Source: Streptomyces sp. B93 (GTDB taxonomy: Bacteria > Actinomycetota > Actinomycetes > Streptomycetales > Streptomycetaceae). From it: a stretch of 64,000 nt of DNA. How positions within the stretch are numbered: position 1 is the first letter of the stretch; the number at the start of each line of letters is the position of its first letter. The position numbers and the translations under genes are program-made. The notes below the pieces were generated by a model, which saw only the letters and a list, made by a program, of their open reading frames with translations, searched no databases and had not been told where the DNA came from. Location of the stretch: NCBI RefSeq assembly GCF_018070565.1, contig NZ_JAGPXL010000036.1, positions 1 to 64,000 of the forward strand, written 5' to 3'. Below, in pieces: positions 51,544-59,832 of this stretch.

Positions 51544-52901
51544 GCGCGGTCCACGAGGTTGCGCTGGATCTTGCGGGTGGAGTCGTCGATGACGTCGTCG
51601 GGGGTCATCGACCCCTCCATCAACCGCTGGAGGTTGTTGCCGAGGTAGTCGACCGACTTGTTCCACCAGGCCGGGATCGGCGCGGCGGCCGGGATGGCGG
51701 CGGCGGCGTCCACGGCGACCTTCCACAGGTCCTGGCCGCCGAGCGCCTCCACCGGTTCGAACAGGGGTCGGTCGGTCTTGCGCGCGGGGGTGTAGCTGGG
51801 CACGGAGGTGTTGAGTCCGCCGGGATAGACGCTGGACGGTCCGTAGACCGCGGTGTAACCGGGCTCCTTGAAGCAGAGGAACTCGTACAGCAGCCAGGCC
51901 AGTTCGGGATTCTTCGCCTTGGCCGGGATGATGAAGCTGCTGCCGCCCATCGCGCCGCTGCGGGCTCCGCCCGGGGTCCAGGCGGGCAGCTGGGTGGCCC
52001 GCCACCTCCCTTTGGTCTTCTTCAGCAACTGCTGGGGGGCGAACGACCACCACACGGCCCAGGGCACCAGTGCCTGCCGGCCGTCCTCCAGGGCGGCGAG
52101 GTCGGCCTGCTTGAGGTAGTCGGCATGCGTCACCAGGCCGTCCCGCACCGCCGATCGGACCCAGGTCAGGATGGTGCGGTACTCCCTGGAGTCCAGCCGC
52201 ACCCTGCCTTCGGCGTCCGCGACGCTGGTGCCCTGCTGGTTGGCGAGCATCTCCAGCCACAGCTGCCCGAGGAACGGGTCCTTCTCCAGGTGGATGGGGC
52301 CCGCCTCGGGGTTCTTCTCCTTCAGGGCACGTGCCGCGTCCAGCAGGTCGTCGTACGTCGCGAGGCCCGCGGGATCGACTCCGGCGTCCTCGAGCAGGTC
52401 CTCGCGGTACCAGAGCAGGCCCGGGTCCAGGTCCCAGGGGACGCCGTGGATCCGTCCGTCCACGGTGTTGACCGACAGTTTGTAGGGCGAGGTCTGCTTG
52501 CGGTACGGCTCGATGAGGTCCGTCAGGTCGTACAGGTGCTCGGCCTGGCCGCCGATCTTCGCGTCGTCCCAGAAGCTGCCGTCCGGCAGGTCGGCCCCGG
52601 TGATGAGGGCGTTGGCGAGCTTGGCGTCGATGTCCACCGCCTGGTGGTTCACCTTCACGTCGGGGTGGGCCTTGCGGAACTCGTCGATGGCGGCGTCGAA
52701 GACCTTGAACAGGTCGCCCGAGCGGTTCCAGATGGTGATCTCGCCCTTGGCCGAGGCACTGGGTGTCCTGGTGAGCTTGCGGGGCTCGCTCGCCGTGGAA
52801 CCGGGAGCGCAGGCGGCGAGCGGGCCGGCGCTGACGGCGAGGGCGCCGGCTCCCAGGGCACCGCGCAATACGCTGCGGCGCGGAACGGATGGTGTGGACA
52901 T
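51540..52901 (-). CDS. Extracellular sugar-binding lipoprotein of ABC importer
   Basis: The 453-residue protein has an arginine-pair signal (VPRRSVLRGALG) and lipobox LAAC near residues 28-31, so it is a lipoprotein, possibly Tat-exported. The mature part is a family 1 solute-binding protein (ITIWNRSGDLFKVFDAAI; AKNPELAWLLYEF). It captures the oligosaccharide for the permeases. AGAGGAG precedes the start. It is first in the operon and divergent from the LacI gene. Confidence 0.93.
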   Translation of the reverse strand: MSTPSVPRRSVLRGALGAGALAVSAGPLAACAPGSTASEPRKLTRTPSASAKGEITIWNRSGDLFKVFDAAIDEFRKAHPDVKVNHQAVDIDAKLANALITGADLPDGSFWDDAKIGGQAEHLYDLTDLIEPYRKQTSPYKLSVNTVDGRIHGVPWDLDPGLLWYREDLLEDAGVDPAGLATYDDLLDAARALKEKNPEAGPIHLEKDPFLGQLWLEMLANQQGTSVADAEGRVRLDSREYRTILTWVRSAVRDGLVTHADYLKQADLAALEDGRQALVPWAVWWSFAPQQLLKKTKGRWRATQLPAWTPGGARSGAMGGSSFIIPAKAKNPELAWLLYEFLCFKEPGYTAVYGPSSVYPGGLNTSVPSYTPARKTDRPLFEPVEALGGQDLWKVAVDAAAAIPAAAPIPAWWNKSVDYLGNNLQRLMEGSMTPDDVIDDSTRKIQRNLVDRA

Positions 52902-52989
52902 CAGCGCGGCTCCTCTGGGGTGAAGCGGTCACCGGGACGTGCGGTGCCCGTACGAGCTGTCATCGCAGCGGCCCGCTGGGCGCTGCGGA

Positions 52990-53034
52990 TTGCAACGATG
53001 CAGAGATGATGCGTGGAGTTTTGCAACGATGCAA
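52990..53034. promoter_or_regulatory. Two LacI-family operators overlapping a promoter
   Basis: TTGCAACGATGCA occurs twice, at 52990-53002 and 53021-53033. The second extends to the full inverted repeat TTGCA-N4-TGCAA (53021-53034). Copies are 31 bp apart, about three helical turns. For the LacI gene, TTGCAA (53021-53026) and TAACAT (53043-53048) form a promoter with a 16-bp spacer, so the operator overlaps its -35. The sugar operon start (52901) lies 89 bp away. Confidence 0.85.
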
Positions 53035-53120
53035 TACCCGGGTAACATTCTCTTGCCGACGCGGTCACCTCCGGTGGGACGGACGTCGGCGGACCGAGGG
53101 CAGCGAAGAGGGGGACTTGG

Positions 53121-54146
53121 ATGGCCGGCGCAACCCTGCGCGACGTCGCCCAGCGGGCGGGAGTCTCGATCCGTACGGTGTCCAACGTGGTCAACGCGTC
53201 GGTTCCCGTCTCCGAGGAGCTGAGGACCCGCGTGGAAGCGGCACTCGAGGAGCTGGACTACCGGCCCAACCTGGTCGCCCGCAACCTCCGCCGGGGCCGC
53301 ACCGGCATGCTCGCCCTCGTCGTCCCGGAACTCGACGTCCCCTACTTCGCGGAACTGGCCCGCGAGGTCATCACCGCGGCCCGTGCGCACGGTTACGTGG
53401 TCATGCTCGACCAGACCGACGGCGACGGCGACCGGGAACGCGAACTCCTCGGCCGCGAGTCCCGGGCCACCATGTTCGACGGGCTGCTGCTCAGCCCGCT
53501 GACCATCTCGGCGGACGAACTGCACGAGCGCGCGAACCGCGTGCCGGTGGTCCTCCTGGGCGAGCACATCTTCAACGGCGACTTCCACCACGTGGCCATC
53601 GACAACGTCGCCGCCGCACGTGACGCCACCAACCACCTCGTCGCACTCGGCCGTCGGCGCATCGCCGCCGTCGGCGATCAGCCCTACAGCACCGGCGAAA
53701 CCGCTCAGCTGCGCACGATCGGCTACCGCCAGGCCGTGGAGAGGGCGGGCCTGGCCGTCGACGAGTCCCTCATCGTCCCCACCCCCCGCTTCCACCGGCA
53801 CTTCGGCGCCCAGGCCATGGAACAGCTCCTCGCCCTGCCCGAGCCGCCCGACGCCGTCTTCTGCTACAACGACCTCCTCGCCATCGGCGCCATGCACGCC
53901 CTCGCCCGCGCCGGACTCCGGGTGCCCGAGGACGTCGCCGTGATCGGCGTCGACGGCATTCAGGAGGGTGAGTACAGCTCCCCGACCCTCACCACCGTCG
54001 CCCCCGACAAGACCCACATCGCCCGGCTGGCCGTCAGCACCCTCGTCGGAGTCATCGAGGGCACGGCCCCGTCACCGAGCGACAGTAAGGCGCCGTACCG
54101 GCTCGTGGTCAGGGGGAGCACCGTCAGCGAGTCCCCGCTGGCTTGA
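53121..54146 (+). CDS. LacI-family transcriptional repressor
   Basis: A 341-residue protein: LacI headpiece (TLRDVAQRAGVSIRTVSNVV at residues 5-24, then hinge YRPNLVARNLR) and a periplasmic-binding-type effector domain (GYRQAVERAG; CYNDLLAIGAMHALARAG; VIGVDGIQEGEY). It is divergent from the sugar ABC/GH2 operon and should repress it until its sugar ligand is present, by way of the two TTGCAACGATGCA operators. GAGGGGG precedes the ATG. Confidence 0.95.
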   Translation: MAGATLRDVAQRAGVSIRTVSNVVNASVPVSEELRTRVEAALEELDYRPNLVARNLRRGRTGMLALVVPELDVPYFAELAREVITAARAHGYVVMLDQTDGDGDRERELLGRESRATMFDGLLLSPLTISADELHERANRVPVVLLGEHIFNGDFHHVAIDNVAAARDATNHLVALGRRRIAAVGDQPYSTGETAQLRTIGYRQAVERAGLAVDESLIVPTPRFHRHFGAQAMEQLLALPEPPDAVFCYNDLLAIGAMHALARAGLRVPEDVAVIGVDGIQEGEYSSPTLTTVAPDKTHIARLAVSTLVGVIEGTAPSPSDSKAPYRLVVRGSTVSESPLA

Positions 54147-54198
54147 CGCCCAGTCAACTGCTGCCGCACCGCCCCTCCCGTCCGCGGGCCCGACGGCC

Positions 54199-54224
54199 GA
54201 CCTCGCGTCTGGCGGGACGCGGTC
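54199..54224. terminator. Bulged hairpin between convergent LacI and MMPL genes
   Basis: GACC-TC-GCGTC (54199-54209) pairs with GACGC-GGTC (54216-54224), leaving TC bulged and a 6-nt loop. It lies in the 141-bp gap between the two convergent genes and may work in both directions. Confidence 0.5.
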
Positions 54225-54287
54225 GCCGGAGACAAGGCGACCTGCGCGCCTCGACGATCTGGACGCCAAGGGCGGGCAGGAGGTGAG

Positions 54288-56558
54288 TCAACGGTCAACG
54301 AGCCGTGGACGCGGGGCCTCCCCCGTGGACTCCGCGTCGGTGTCGGCGGTGGCGACCGGGCCGCGGGGAAGCATCCGGTCCAGCCACTTCGGCAGCCACC
54401 AGTTGGCCCGGCCGAGGAGTGTCATGGTCGCCGGTACCAGCACCATGCGTACGACGGTGGCGTCGATGAAGATCGCGGTGGCCAGTCCGAGCCCGAACAT
54501 CTTGGCGGAGGGGTCCTCGGCGACGGCGAAGGACAGGAAGACCGCCACCATGATGAGGGCGGCCGAGGTGATGATCCGGGCGGTGCGCGAGACGCCCTCG
54601 ACGATCGCGGTGCCGTTGTCGCCGGTGCGCAGGTACTCCTCGCGTACGCGGGAGAGGAGGAACACCTCGTAGTCCATCGACAGGCCGAACAGGATGGCGA
54701 AGAGGAACATCGGGATGAACGACACGATCGGAACCGTCGCTTCCAGCCCGATGAGGGCGCCTCCCCAGCCCCACTGGAAGACCGCGACCATGATGCCGTA
54801 GGCCGCGCCGATGCTCAGCAGGTTCAGCAGTACCGCCTTGAGCGGTACGAGTATCGAGCGGAAGACCAGCATCAGCAGCAGGAACGACATCGCCAGCACG
54901 GCGGCGACGAACACCGGCAGGCGCCTGCTGGTGCGTTGGCCCACATCGGACAGGCTCGCGGCGGCGCCGCCGACGTGGGCCCTGGCCGGGCCGTGCCCGA
55001 TCGCCGTGGGCAGCACGTCGGTACGCAGCCGGGCGATGGTGTCGGCTGTGGCCTTGTCCTGAGGGCTGGTGGTCGGGAACACCATGAGGGTCGCGATGCC
55101 GGTGGCCCGGTCGACGCGCGTCCGCGCGACGGATGCGATGCCTGGATCCGCCGCGACCGCCCCGACGAGTCGGTCCAGCACTCCCGGGTCACCGGCGGGG
55201 TCCGCCGCGATGACGAGGGGACCGTTGGTGCCCGGGCCGAACCCCTCGGCGACGAGGTCGTAGGCCCGGCGCTCGGTACGGCTGTGGGGCAGCGAGCCGT
55301 CGTCGGGCAGGCCGACGCGCAGGCCCAGCACGGGCAGCGTCGCCGTCAGCAACAGCCCCGCCGCGCCGGCCGCGTACGGCACCGGGTGCCGGTTGACGTG
55401 ACCGATCCAGCGCCGCCACCCGGCGGCGTGGGCGGCGCCGGCCGCCGGGTCCCGCCGCCGTGCGAGTCGGCCCGGCTTCCTGGTCCGCAGAGCCCGGCCG
55501 ATCCGGCCGGCCCGGCCCAGGCGCGGGCCGGCCGCGCCGAGGAAGGCCGGCAGCAGCGTCACCGACGCGACCACCATGATCAGGACGACGATCGAGACGG
55601 CGAGCCCGCCCACCGTCATGAACGGCACGTTCGCGACCGCCAGGCCGAGGATCGACACGACGACGGTGCCGCCGGCGACGACCACCGGTCGCCCCGCCGT
55701 GGCCACCGCTCGTCCGGCCGCCTCGTGTGGATCGAGCCCGCGTGCGAGGTACTCCCGGTGCCTGGCGAGCACGAACAGCGCGTAGTCGATGCCCACTCCG
55801 AGCCCGACCATGCTGCCCAGGACGGGCGCGAAGGTGGGGACGTCCGTCACCCCCGCCAGTACCGTCATCGTGGCGACCCCGACGGTCAGTCCGAAGACCG
55901 CCATGCCGATCGGCAGGGCGGCGGCGACGAGCGAACCGAACGCCAGGAACAGGATCGCGGCGGCGGCGAGGAGGCCGATCAACTCGCTCACGCCGCCGTC
56001 GGGGTCGGAGAAGGCGTAGAAGAGGTTCCCGCCCATCTCGATGCGCAGGGGCAGTTCGGCGCGCAGCCGGTCGCCGAGATCGACGAGGGCGTCGAGGTCC
56101 TCGGCCGACAGCCGGCTCTGGTCGGGGTACTGCACCCGGACGACCGCGATCCGCCCGTCGGCCGAGACGAGGCCGCCGCGCACGGCGGTGTCCCCGCCTG
56201 CCTCGAGTGCCCCCGCCGGGTCGCTCGTGCCGAGCACGTGCGGCAGCCGCTCCACCTCGGTCCGCAGCCGCGTGAGGGCGGTGCGCGCACTGTCGTGGTC
56301 GAAGAATGTCGCAGCGCTGTCGAGGGGTGTGACGACCACTTGGGCGGTCATCCCCTCCTGGCCGGTGCCGGCCCGCTCGATCAGTTCCGCGGCCCGCTGG
56401 GAGTCCAGTCCCGGAGCGGTCATCGAATCCGCGTTCCGCCCGCCGAAGGCGATCGCGGCGAGGACGGCGAGCGTGGCGGCGACCAGCCATGCCGCGATCA
56501 CCCGCCAGGGATGGCGGGCGGCGCTTGCGCCCAGTCGCAACAGGGCTTTCGAGAGCAT
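54288..56558 (-). CDS. MMPL/RND-family membrane exporter
   Basis: A 756-residue MMPL protein with two RND halves, the motif GIDYALFV in the first (near residue 260) and SMDYEVFLL in the second. The ATG at 56558 has GGAGG about 6 nt upstream; an ATG at 56657 would add 33 residues. It is divergent from a NarL-type two-component system 180 bp away, which may control it. Distinct in sequence from the MMPL at 88, so not a recent duplicate. Substrate is unknown; such loci often confer resistance to membrane-active compounds. Confidence 0.92.
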   Translation of the reverse strand: MLSKALLRLGASAARHPWRVIAAWLVAATLAVLAAIAFGGRNADSMTAPGLDSQRAAELIERAGTGQEGMTAQVVVTPLDSAATFFDHDSARTALTRLRTEVERLPHVLGTSDPAGALEAGGDTAVRGGLVSADGRIAVVRVQYPDQSRLSAEDLDALVDLGDRLRAELPLRIEMGGNLFYAFSDPDGGVSELIGLLAAAAILFLAFGSLVAAALPIGMAVFGLTVGVATMTVLAGVTDVPTFAPVLGSMVGLGVGIDYALFVLARHREYLARGLDPHEAAGRAVATAGRPVVVAGGTVVVSILGLAVANVPFMTVGGLAVSIVVLIMVVASVTLLPAFLGAAGPRLGRAGRIGRALRTRKPGRLARRRDPAAGAAHAAGWRRWIGHVNRHPVPYAAGAAGLLLTATLPVLGLRVGLPDDGSLPHSRTERRAYDLVAEGFGPGTNGPLVIAADPAGDPGVLDRLVGAVAADPGIASVARTRVDRATGIATLMVFPTTSPQDKATADTIARLRTDVLPTAIGHGPARAHVGGAAASLSDVGQRTSRRLPVFVAAVLAMSFLLLMLVFRSILVPLKAVLLNLLSIGAAYGIMVAVFQWGWGGALIGLEATVPIVSFIPMFLFAILFGLSMDYEVFLLSRVREEYLRTGDNGTAIVEGVSRTARIITSAALIMVAVFLSFAVAEDPSAKMFGLGLATAIFIDATVVRMVLVPATMTLLGRANWWLPKWLDRMLPRGPVATADTDAESTGEAPRPRLVDR

Positions 56559-56738
56559 CGGGGCCTCCAACCACCTCGTCGGCCGGCCGTGCTCGTACGG
56601 CCGCCGATGCGTAAGGCTCGCCGCCACGGCGCTCTCCGGCATCGGCTCGCGGGCCACGGATCAGTCGGCCCCAAGTCGGAGTGAGACCCCGTCCTTTCGG
56701 CCGATGCGCGGCACCCCGCGGTCCCTAGGCTGAGAACC

Positions 56739-57911
56739 GTGCTCCGAGACGACCTGCGAACCCTGTGGACCGAACCCCGGCCGCCCGACGCGCCCGCCCG
56801 GGTACGGCGGGACTGGGCGCTGCTCGCCGCGGGCCTGGCGGGTGTGGCGCTGGAGGCCGCCCTGCGCGAGAACGTCGTGTGGCGGCCCGTGGCGGTGGGT
56901 TTCACCGTATGGCTGTGCCTGCTGCTCCTGTGGCGCCGGACCCGCCCGCTGGCGATGGTCACGCTGGCGTTCGGCTCGGTGCTGCTGCTCCAGGTGGCCT
57001 CGCTACTCGCCGCACCGCACGTACCCGTCGGCCTGGACACCGGCGTGGTCGTGCTCGTACTGGTGTACGCGCTGCCCCGGTGGGGGTCGGGACGCGAGAT
57101 CGTGCTGGGCGGCTCGGTGATCGTCACTGTCGGCGCTGTGTGTGTCGCCACGTACGAGAGCCCGGTCGTCGAAAAGGTCGTGGGCTTCGTCTTCCTGCTG
57201 CTGCCCGGCGTGGTCGGGGCTGCCGTCCGGTTCCGGGTGACGGCTCGCGAGCGGCAGTTGGACCAGGTGCGCTCCCGTGAGCGCGAGCAGCTCGCCCGGG
57301 AACTGCACGACACGGTGGCCCACCATGTGTCGGCCATGGTGATCATCGCCCAGGCGGGCCGGGTGCTCGCGGGCGCCGAACCGTCCGCCGCCGTCGAGGC
57401 GCTGGAGGGGGTCGAGGAGGAAGGGGCGCGCACGCTGGAGGAAATGCGCGCCATGGTCGCCGCGCTGCGCGACCGCGGGGTCGGCGCCGAGCTGGCGCCC
57501 CCTGCCGGGGTCGCGGAGCTGGAGCGCCTGGTGCGCACGCCGGGTGATCGCCTCAAGGTCGACCTGGGGCTCGACGGCGATCTGGACTCGCTGCCACCAG
57601 CCTTGGACGCGGCCGTCTACCGCATCGTGCAGGAGTCGGTGACCAACGCGCTGCGCCATGCGGTCGACGCGACCGAGGTCGTCGTCCGGGTCGCCGCGGA
57701 ACGGCACACGGTACGGGTGAGCGTGCGCGACAACGGCCGACGCACCGGCCGGGGCCGCGACGGATACGGACTTACCGGACTGCGCGAGCGCGCGACCCTG
57801 CTCGGCGGCACACTACGAGCCGGCCCGGGTACCGACCGGGGCTGGCATGTCGAAGCCGAACTGCCGAGAGCGAGGAGCGAGAGCCATGACCATTCGCGTC
57901 CTCGTCGCTGA
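56739..57911 (+). CDS. NarL-type sensor histidine kinase
   Basis: A 390-residue kinase of the HisKA_3 group: about four N-terminal membrane helices (residues 25-150), phospho-acceptor motif ARELHDTVAHHVSAM near residue 190 and a GHKL domain ending DGYGLTGLRERA. GTG start without a ribosome site and with TAGGCT 7 bp upstream, so a leaderless transcript is likely. It overlaps the response regulator gene by 26 bp and is divergent from the MMPL gene. Confidence 0.92.
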   Translation: MLRDDLRTLWTEPRPPDAPARVRRDWALLAAGLAGVALEAALRENVVWRPVAVGFTVWLCLLLLWRRTRPLAMVTLAFGSVLLLQVASLLAAPHVPVGLDTGVVVLVLVYALPRWGSGREIVLGGSVIVTVGAVCVATYESPVVEKVVGFVFLLLPGVVGAAVRFRVTARERQLDQVRSREREQLARELHDTVAHHVSAMVIIAQAGRVLAGAEPSAAVEALEGVEEEGARTLEEMRAMVAALRDRGVGAELAPPAGVAELERLVRTPGDRLKVDLGLDGDLDSLPPALDAAVYRIVQESVTNALRHAVDATEVVVRVAAERHTVRVSVRDNGRRTGRGRDGYGLTGLRERATLLGGTLRAGPGTDRGWHVEAELPRARSESHDHSRPRR

Positions 57912-58548
57912 CGACCAGGCGATCATCCGCGCCGGACTGCGGATCATGCTGAACGCCCAGCCCGGCATCGAGGTGGTCGGCGAGGCCGCCGACGGGCGGG
58001 CAGCGGTACATCTGGCCCGCGAACTGCGCCCCGACGTCTGCCTGTTCGACATCCGCATGCCTGTGCTCGACGGGCTCGAGGCCACCCGGCTGGTCGCCGG
58101 CCCGGGCGTCGCCGACCCGCTGGTCGTGGTCGTCATCACCACGTTCGACCTCGACGAGTACGTCTACGGCTCACTGCGTGCCGGCGCCCGCGGATTCCTC
58201 CTCAAGGACACGGGACCGGACCTGCTGGCCCAGGCCGTACGGTCGGCGTCCGACGGCGAGGCGCTCATCGCGCCCAGCGTCACCGTCCGTCTGCTCCAGG
58301 CGTTCGCGGACCTGCCCGCCGGGCGGCCCGCGGCCCAGCCGGTGTCCCCCGTCACCGCCCGCGAGGAACAGGTGCTCCTCGCCGTCGCCCGCGGGCTGAC
58401 CAACACCGAGATCGCCGACGCGCTGCACATCAGCCTGAGCACGGTGAAGACGCATCTGGCGAGCCTGATGGCCAAACTCGGCGCCCGCAACCGGGTCGAG
58501 ATCGCGATGTGGGCCTACGAGACCCGCCGTATCCTCCCCGGAACCTGA
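57886..58548 (+). CDS. NarL/LuxR-family response regulator
   Basis: A 220-residue protein with a receiver domain (VADDQAIIRAG; aspartate in LFDIRMPVLDG; KDTGPDLL) and a C-terminal LuxR helix-turn-helix (LTNTEIADALHISLSTVKTH). The ATG at 57886 has GAGGAG 8 nt upstream and lies inside the kinase gene. It is the partner of that kinase. Its 3' end overlaps the convergent MazF-like gene by 34 bp. Confidence 0.94.
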   Translation: MTIRVLVADDQAIIRAGLRIMLNAQPGIEVVGEAADGRAAVHLARELRPDVCLFDIRMPVLDGLEATRLVAGPGVADPLVVVVITTFDLDEYVYGSLRAGARGFLLKDTGPDLLAQAVRSASDGEALIAPSVTVRLLQAFADLPAGRPAAQPVSPVTAREEQVLLAVARGLTNTEIADALHISLSTVKTHLASLMAKLGARNRVEIAMWAYETRRILPGT

Positions 58549-58934
58549 GCCGGGTGCCGGGCCATGTCCCGGGCACAGGGCTGCGGCGAGTCCGAGAAGG
58601 TGTCACCTGGTCCAGCGGCACGAAGGGCTTCCGCGACCTCCCTGAGCTTCGCGGAGGACAAGGCGCCCGCCCGCTCGATCAGGTCGTCCCGGGACACGGT
58701 GGTCAGCCAGGTGCAAGGAGTGAAGCCTGGACGCGGGAGCGCGAACCGCAGCACGCCTTCGAAGGGCAGCCCTTCCCGGGCGCCTATCGCCACTTCAACG
58801 CCCAGGCCGCCGATGTCGACGCCCGCCGGAGCCACGACCTGCATCGCCTGGAACCCGGATGACTCGTCGTCCGACAACAGCACGACCGGGCGCCGCTCGT
58901 CGAAGTCGACCCACCAGACATCGCCGCGTTGCAT
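58515..58934 (-). CDS. MazF/PemK-like toxin-family protein, no antitoxin seen
   Basis: A 139-residue protein with MazF-type pattern: MQRGDVWWVDFDERRPVVLL, later QVVAPAGVDIGGL and TWLTTVSRDDLIERAG, with the C-terminal helix LREVAEALRAA. MazF proteins are single-strand RNA endonucleases. AGGAGG precedes the ATG. The usual small antitoxin gene upstream is absent: 180 bp without a gene separate it from the ATPase gene end at 59115. It may be a stand-alone MazF-fold protein. It has a 30-residue polar tail after the MazF domain. Confidence 0.75.
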   Translation of the reverse strand: MQRGDVWWVDFDERRPVVLLSDDESSGFQAMQVVAPAGVDIGGLGVEVAIGAREGLPFEGVLRFALPRPGFTPCTWLTTVSRDDLIERAGALSSAKLREVAEALRAAGPGDTFSDSPQPCARDMARHPAQVPGRIRRVS

Positions 58935-59114
58935 GTGTCCTCCTGGCACGAGACGGGGCCGAGGGTGGTGAAGACGGGTGCGGCCACGGGTGATCATCGG
59001 GCGTGAAGACTGAAGATCGTACGGTGGCCTCAGGTCACAGCGTAGACCCTGCCCGCCGGCAGGAGGCGCCGCGGTTTCCCGCCACTGACGACAAGACACG
59101 TCAACCCTCGTGCG

Positions 59115-59828
59115 TCAGCGCTGGTTGACCTGTTCGGTCAACTTGCCCTTGCGCAGGGTGAGTACGCGGTCGGACTGGGTGGCCAGCTGTTGGGAGTGGG
59201 TGACTACGACCACGCACTTGTTCTGGTCGTGGGCCAGGTGGCGGAAGGTGTCGATGATGCCCTGGGCGGTGTCCTCGTCGAGGCTCCCGGTGGGTTCGTC
59301 GGCGAAGAGGACGTCGACGTCGCAGGCGAGGGCGCGGGCGATGGCGACCCGCTGCTGCTGGCCACCGGACAGCCGCATGACGTTGCGGGTGGCCAGCGAC
59401 CTGTCGAGGCCGACGCTGTCCAGGATGTGCAGGGCGCGTGCCCTGCGGCTGCCCTGGGCGGGCCTGGCGCCGGTGATCTCCATGGCGCAGACGACGTTCT
59501 GGAGGGCCGTCATGTAGGTGAGCAGGTTGTACTGCTGGAAGACCGTGGCGGCGTGCTTGTTGCGGTAGCGGCCCAGGCCCAGCTCCTTCAGGTCGCGGCC
59601 GTCGAAGCTGATGGTGCCGCTGGTGGGGGTGTCGAGGCCGCTGGCGAGACTGAGCAGGGTGGTCTTGCCGCTGCCGGAGGGGCCCAGGATCGTGTAGAAC
59701 GTGCCGCGTTGGAAGGAGTAGTCGATGTCCCGGAGGACCGTGGTCCTGCGTCGCTGGCCGGAGTAGGTGTGGCTGACCCGGTGGAGGCGGAGGACGGACG
59801 GGGCCGCGGTGGGGTGGGTGTTGGTCAT
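59115..59828 (-). CDS. ABC transporter ATP-binding protein (module 2)
   Basis: A 237-residue ATPase of MacB/LolD type: Walker A GPSGSGKTT, Q-loop TVFQQYNLL, signature LSGGQQQRV, Walker B DVLFADEPTG and H-loop VVTHSQ. Very similar to the module 1 ATPase at 30078. It begins 4 bp after the permease stop. It should energise both permeases of module 2. Confidence 0.94.
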   Translation of the reverse strand: MTNTHPTAAPSVLRLHRVSHTYSGQRRRTTVLRDIDYSFQRGTFYTILGPSGSGKTTLLSLASGLDTPTSGTISFDGRDLKELGLGRYRNKHAATVFQQYNLLTYMTALQNVVCAMEITGARPAQGSRRARALHILDSVGLDRSLATRNVMRLSGGQQQRVAIARALACDVDVLFADEPTGSLDEDTAQGIIDTFRHLAHDQNKCVVVVTHSQQLATQSDRVLTLRKGKLTEQVNQR

Positions 59829-59832
59829 GGGG

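Noticed and set aside
48661..51648. 995-codon plus-strand frame across the GH2 and permease genes
   Set aside because: It spans three real minus-strand genes and is rich in Gly, Gln, His and Val without any motif.
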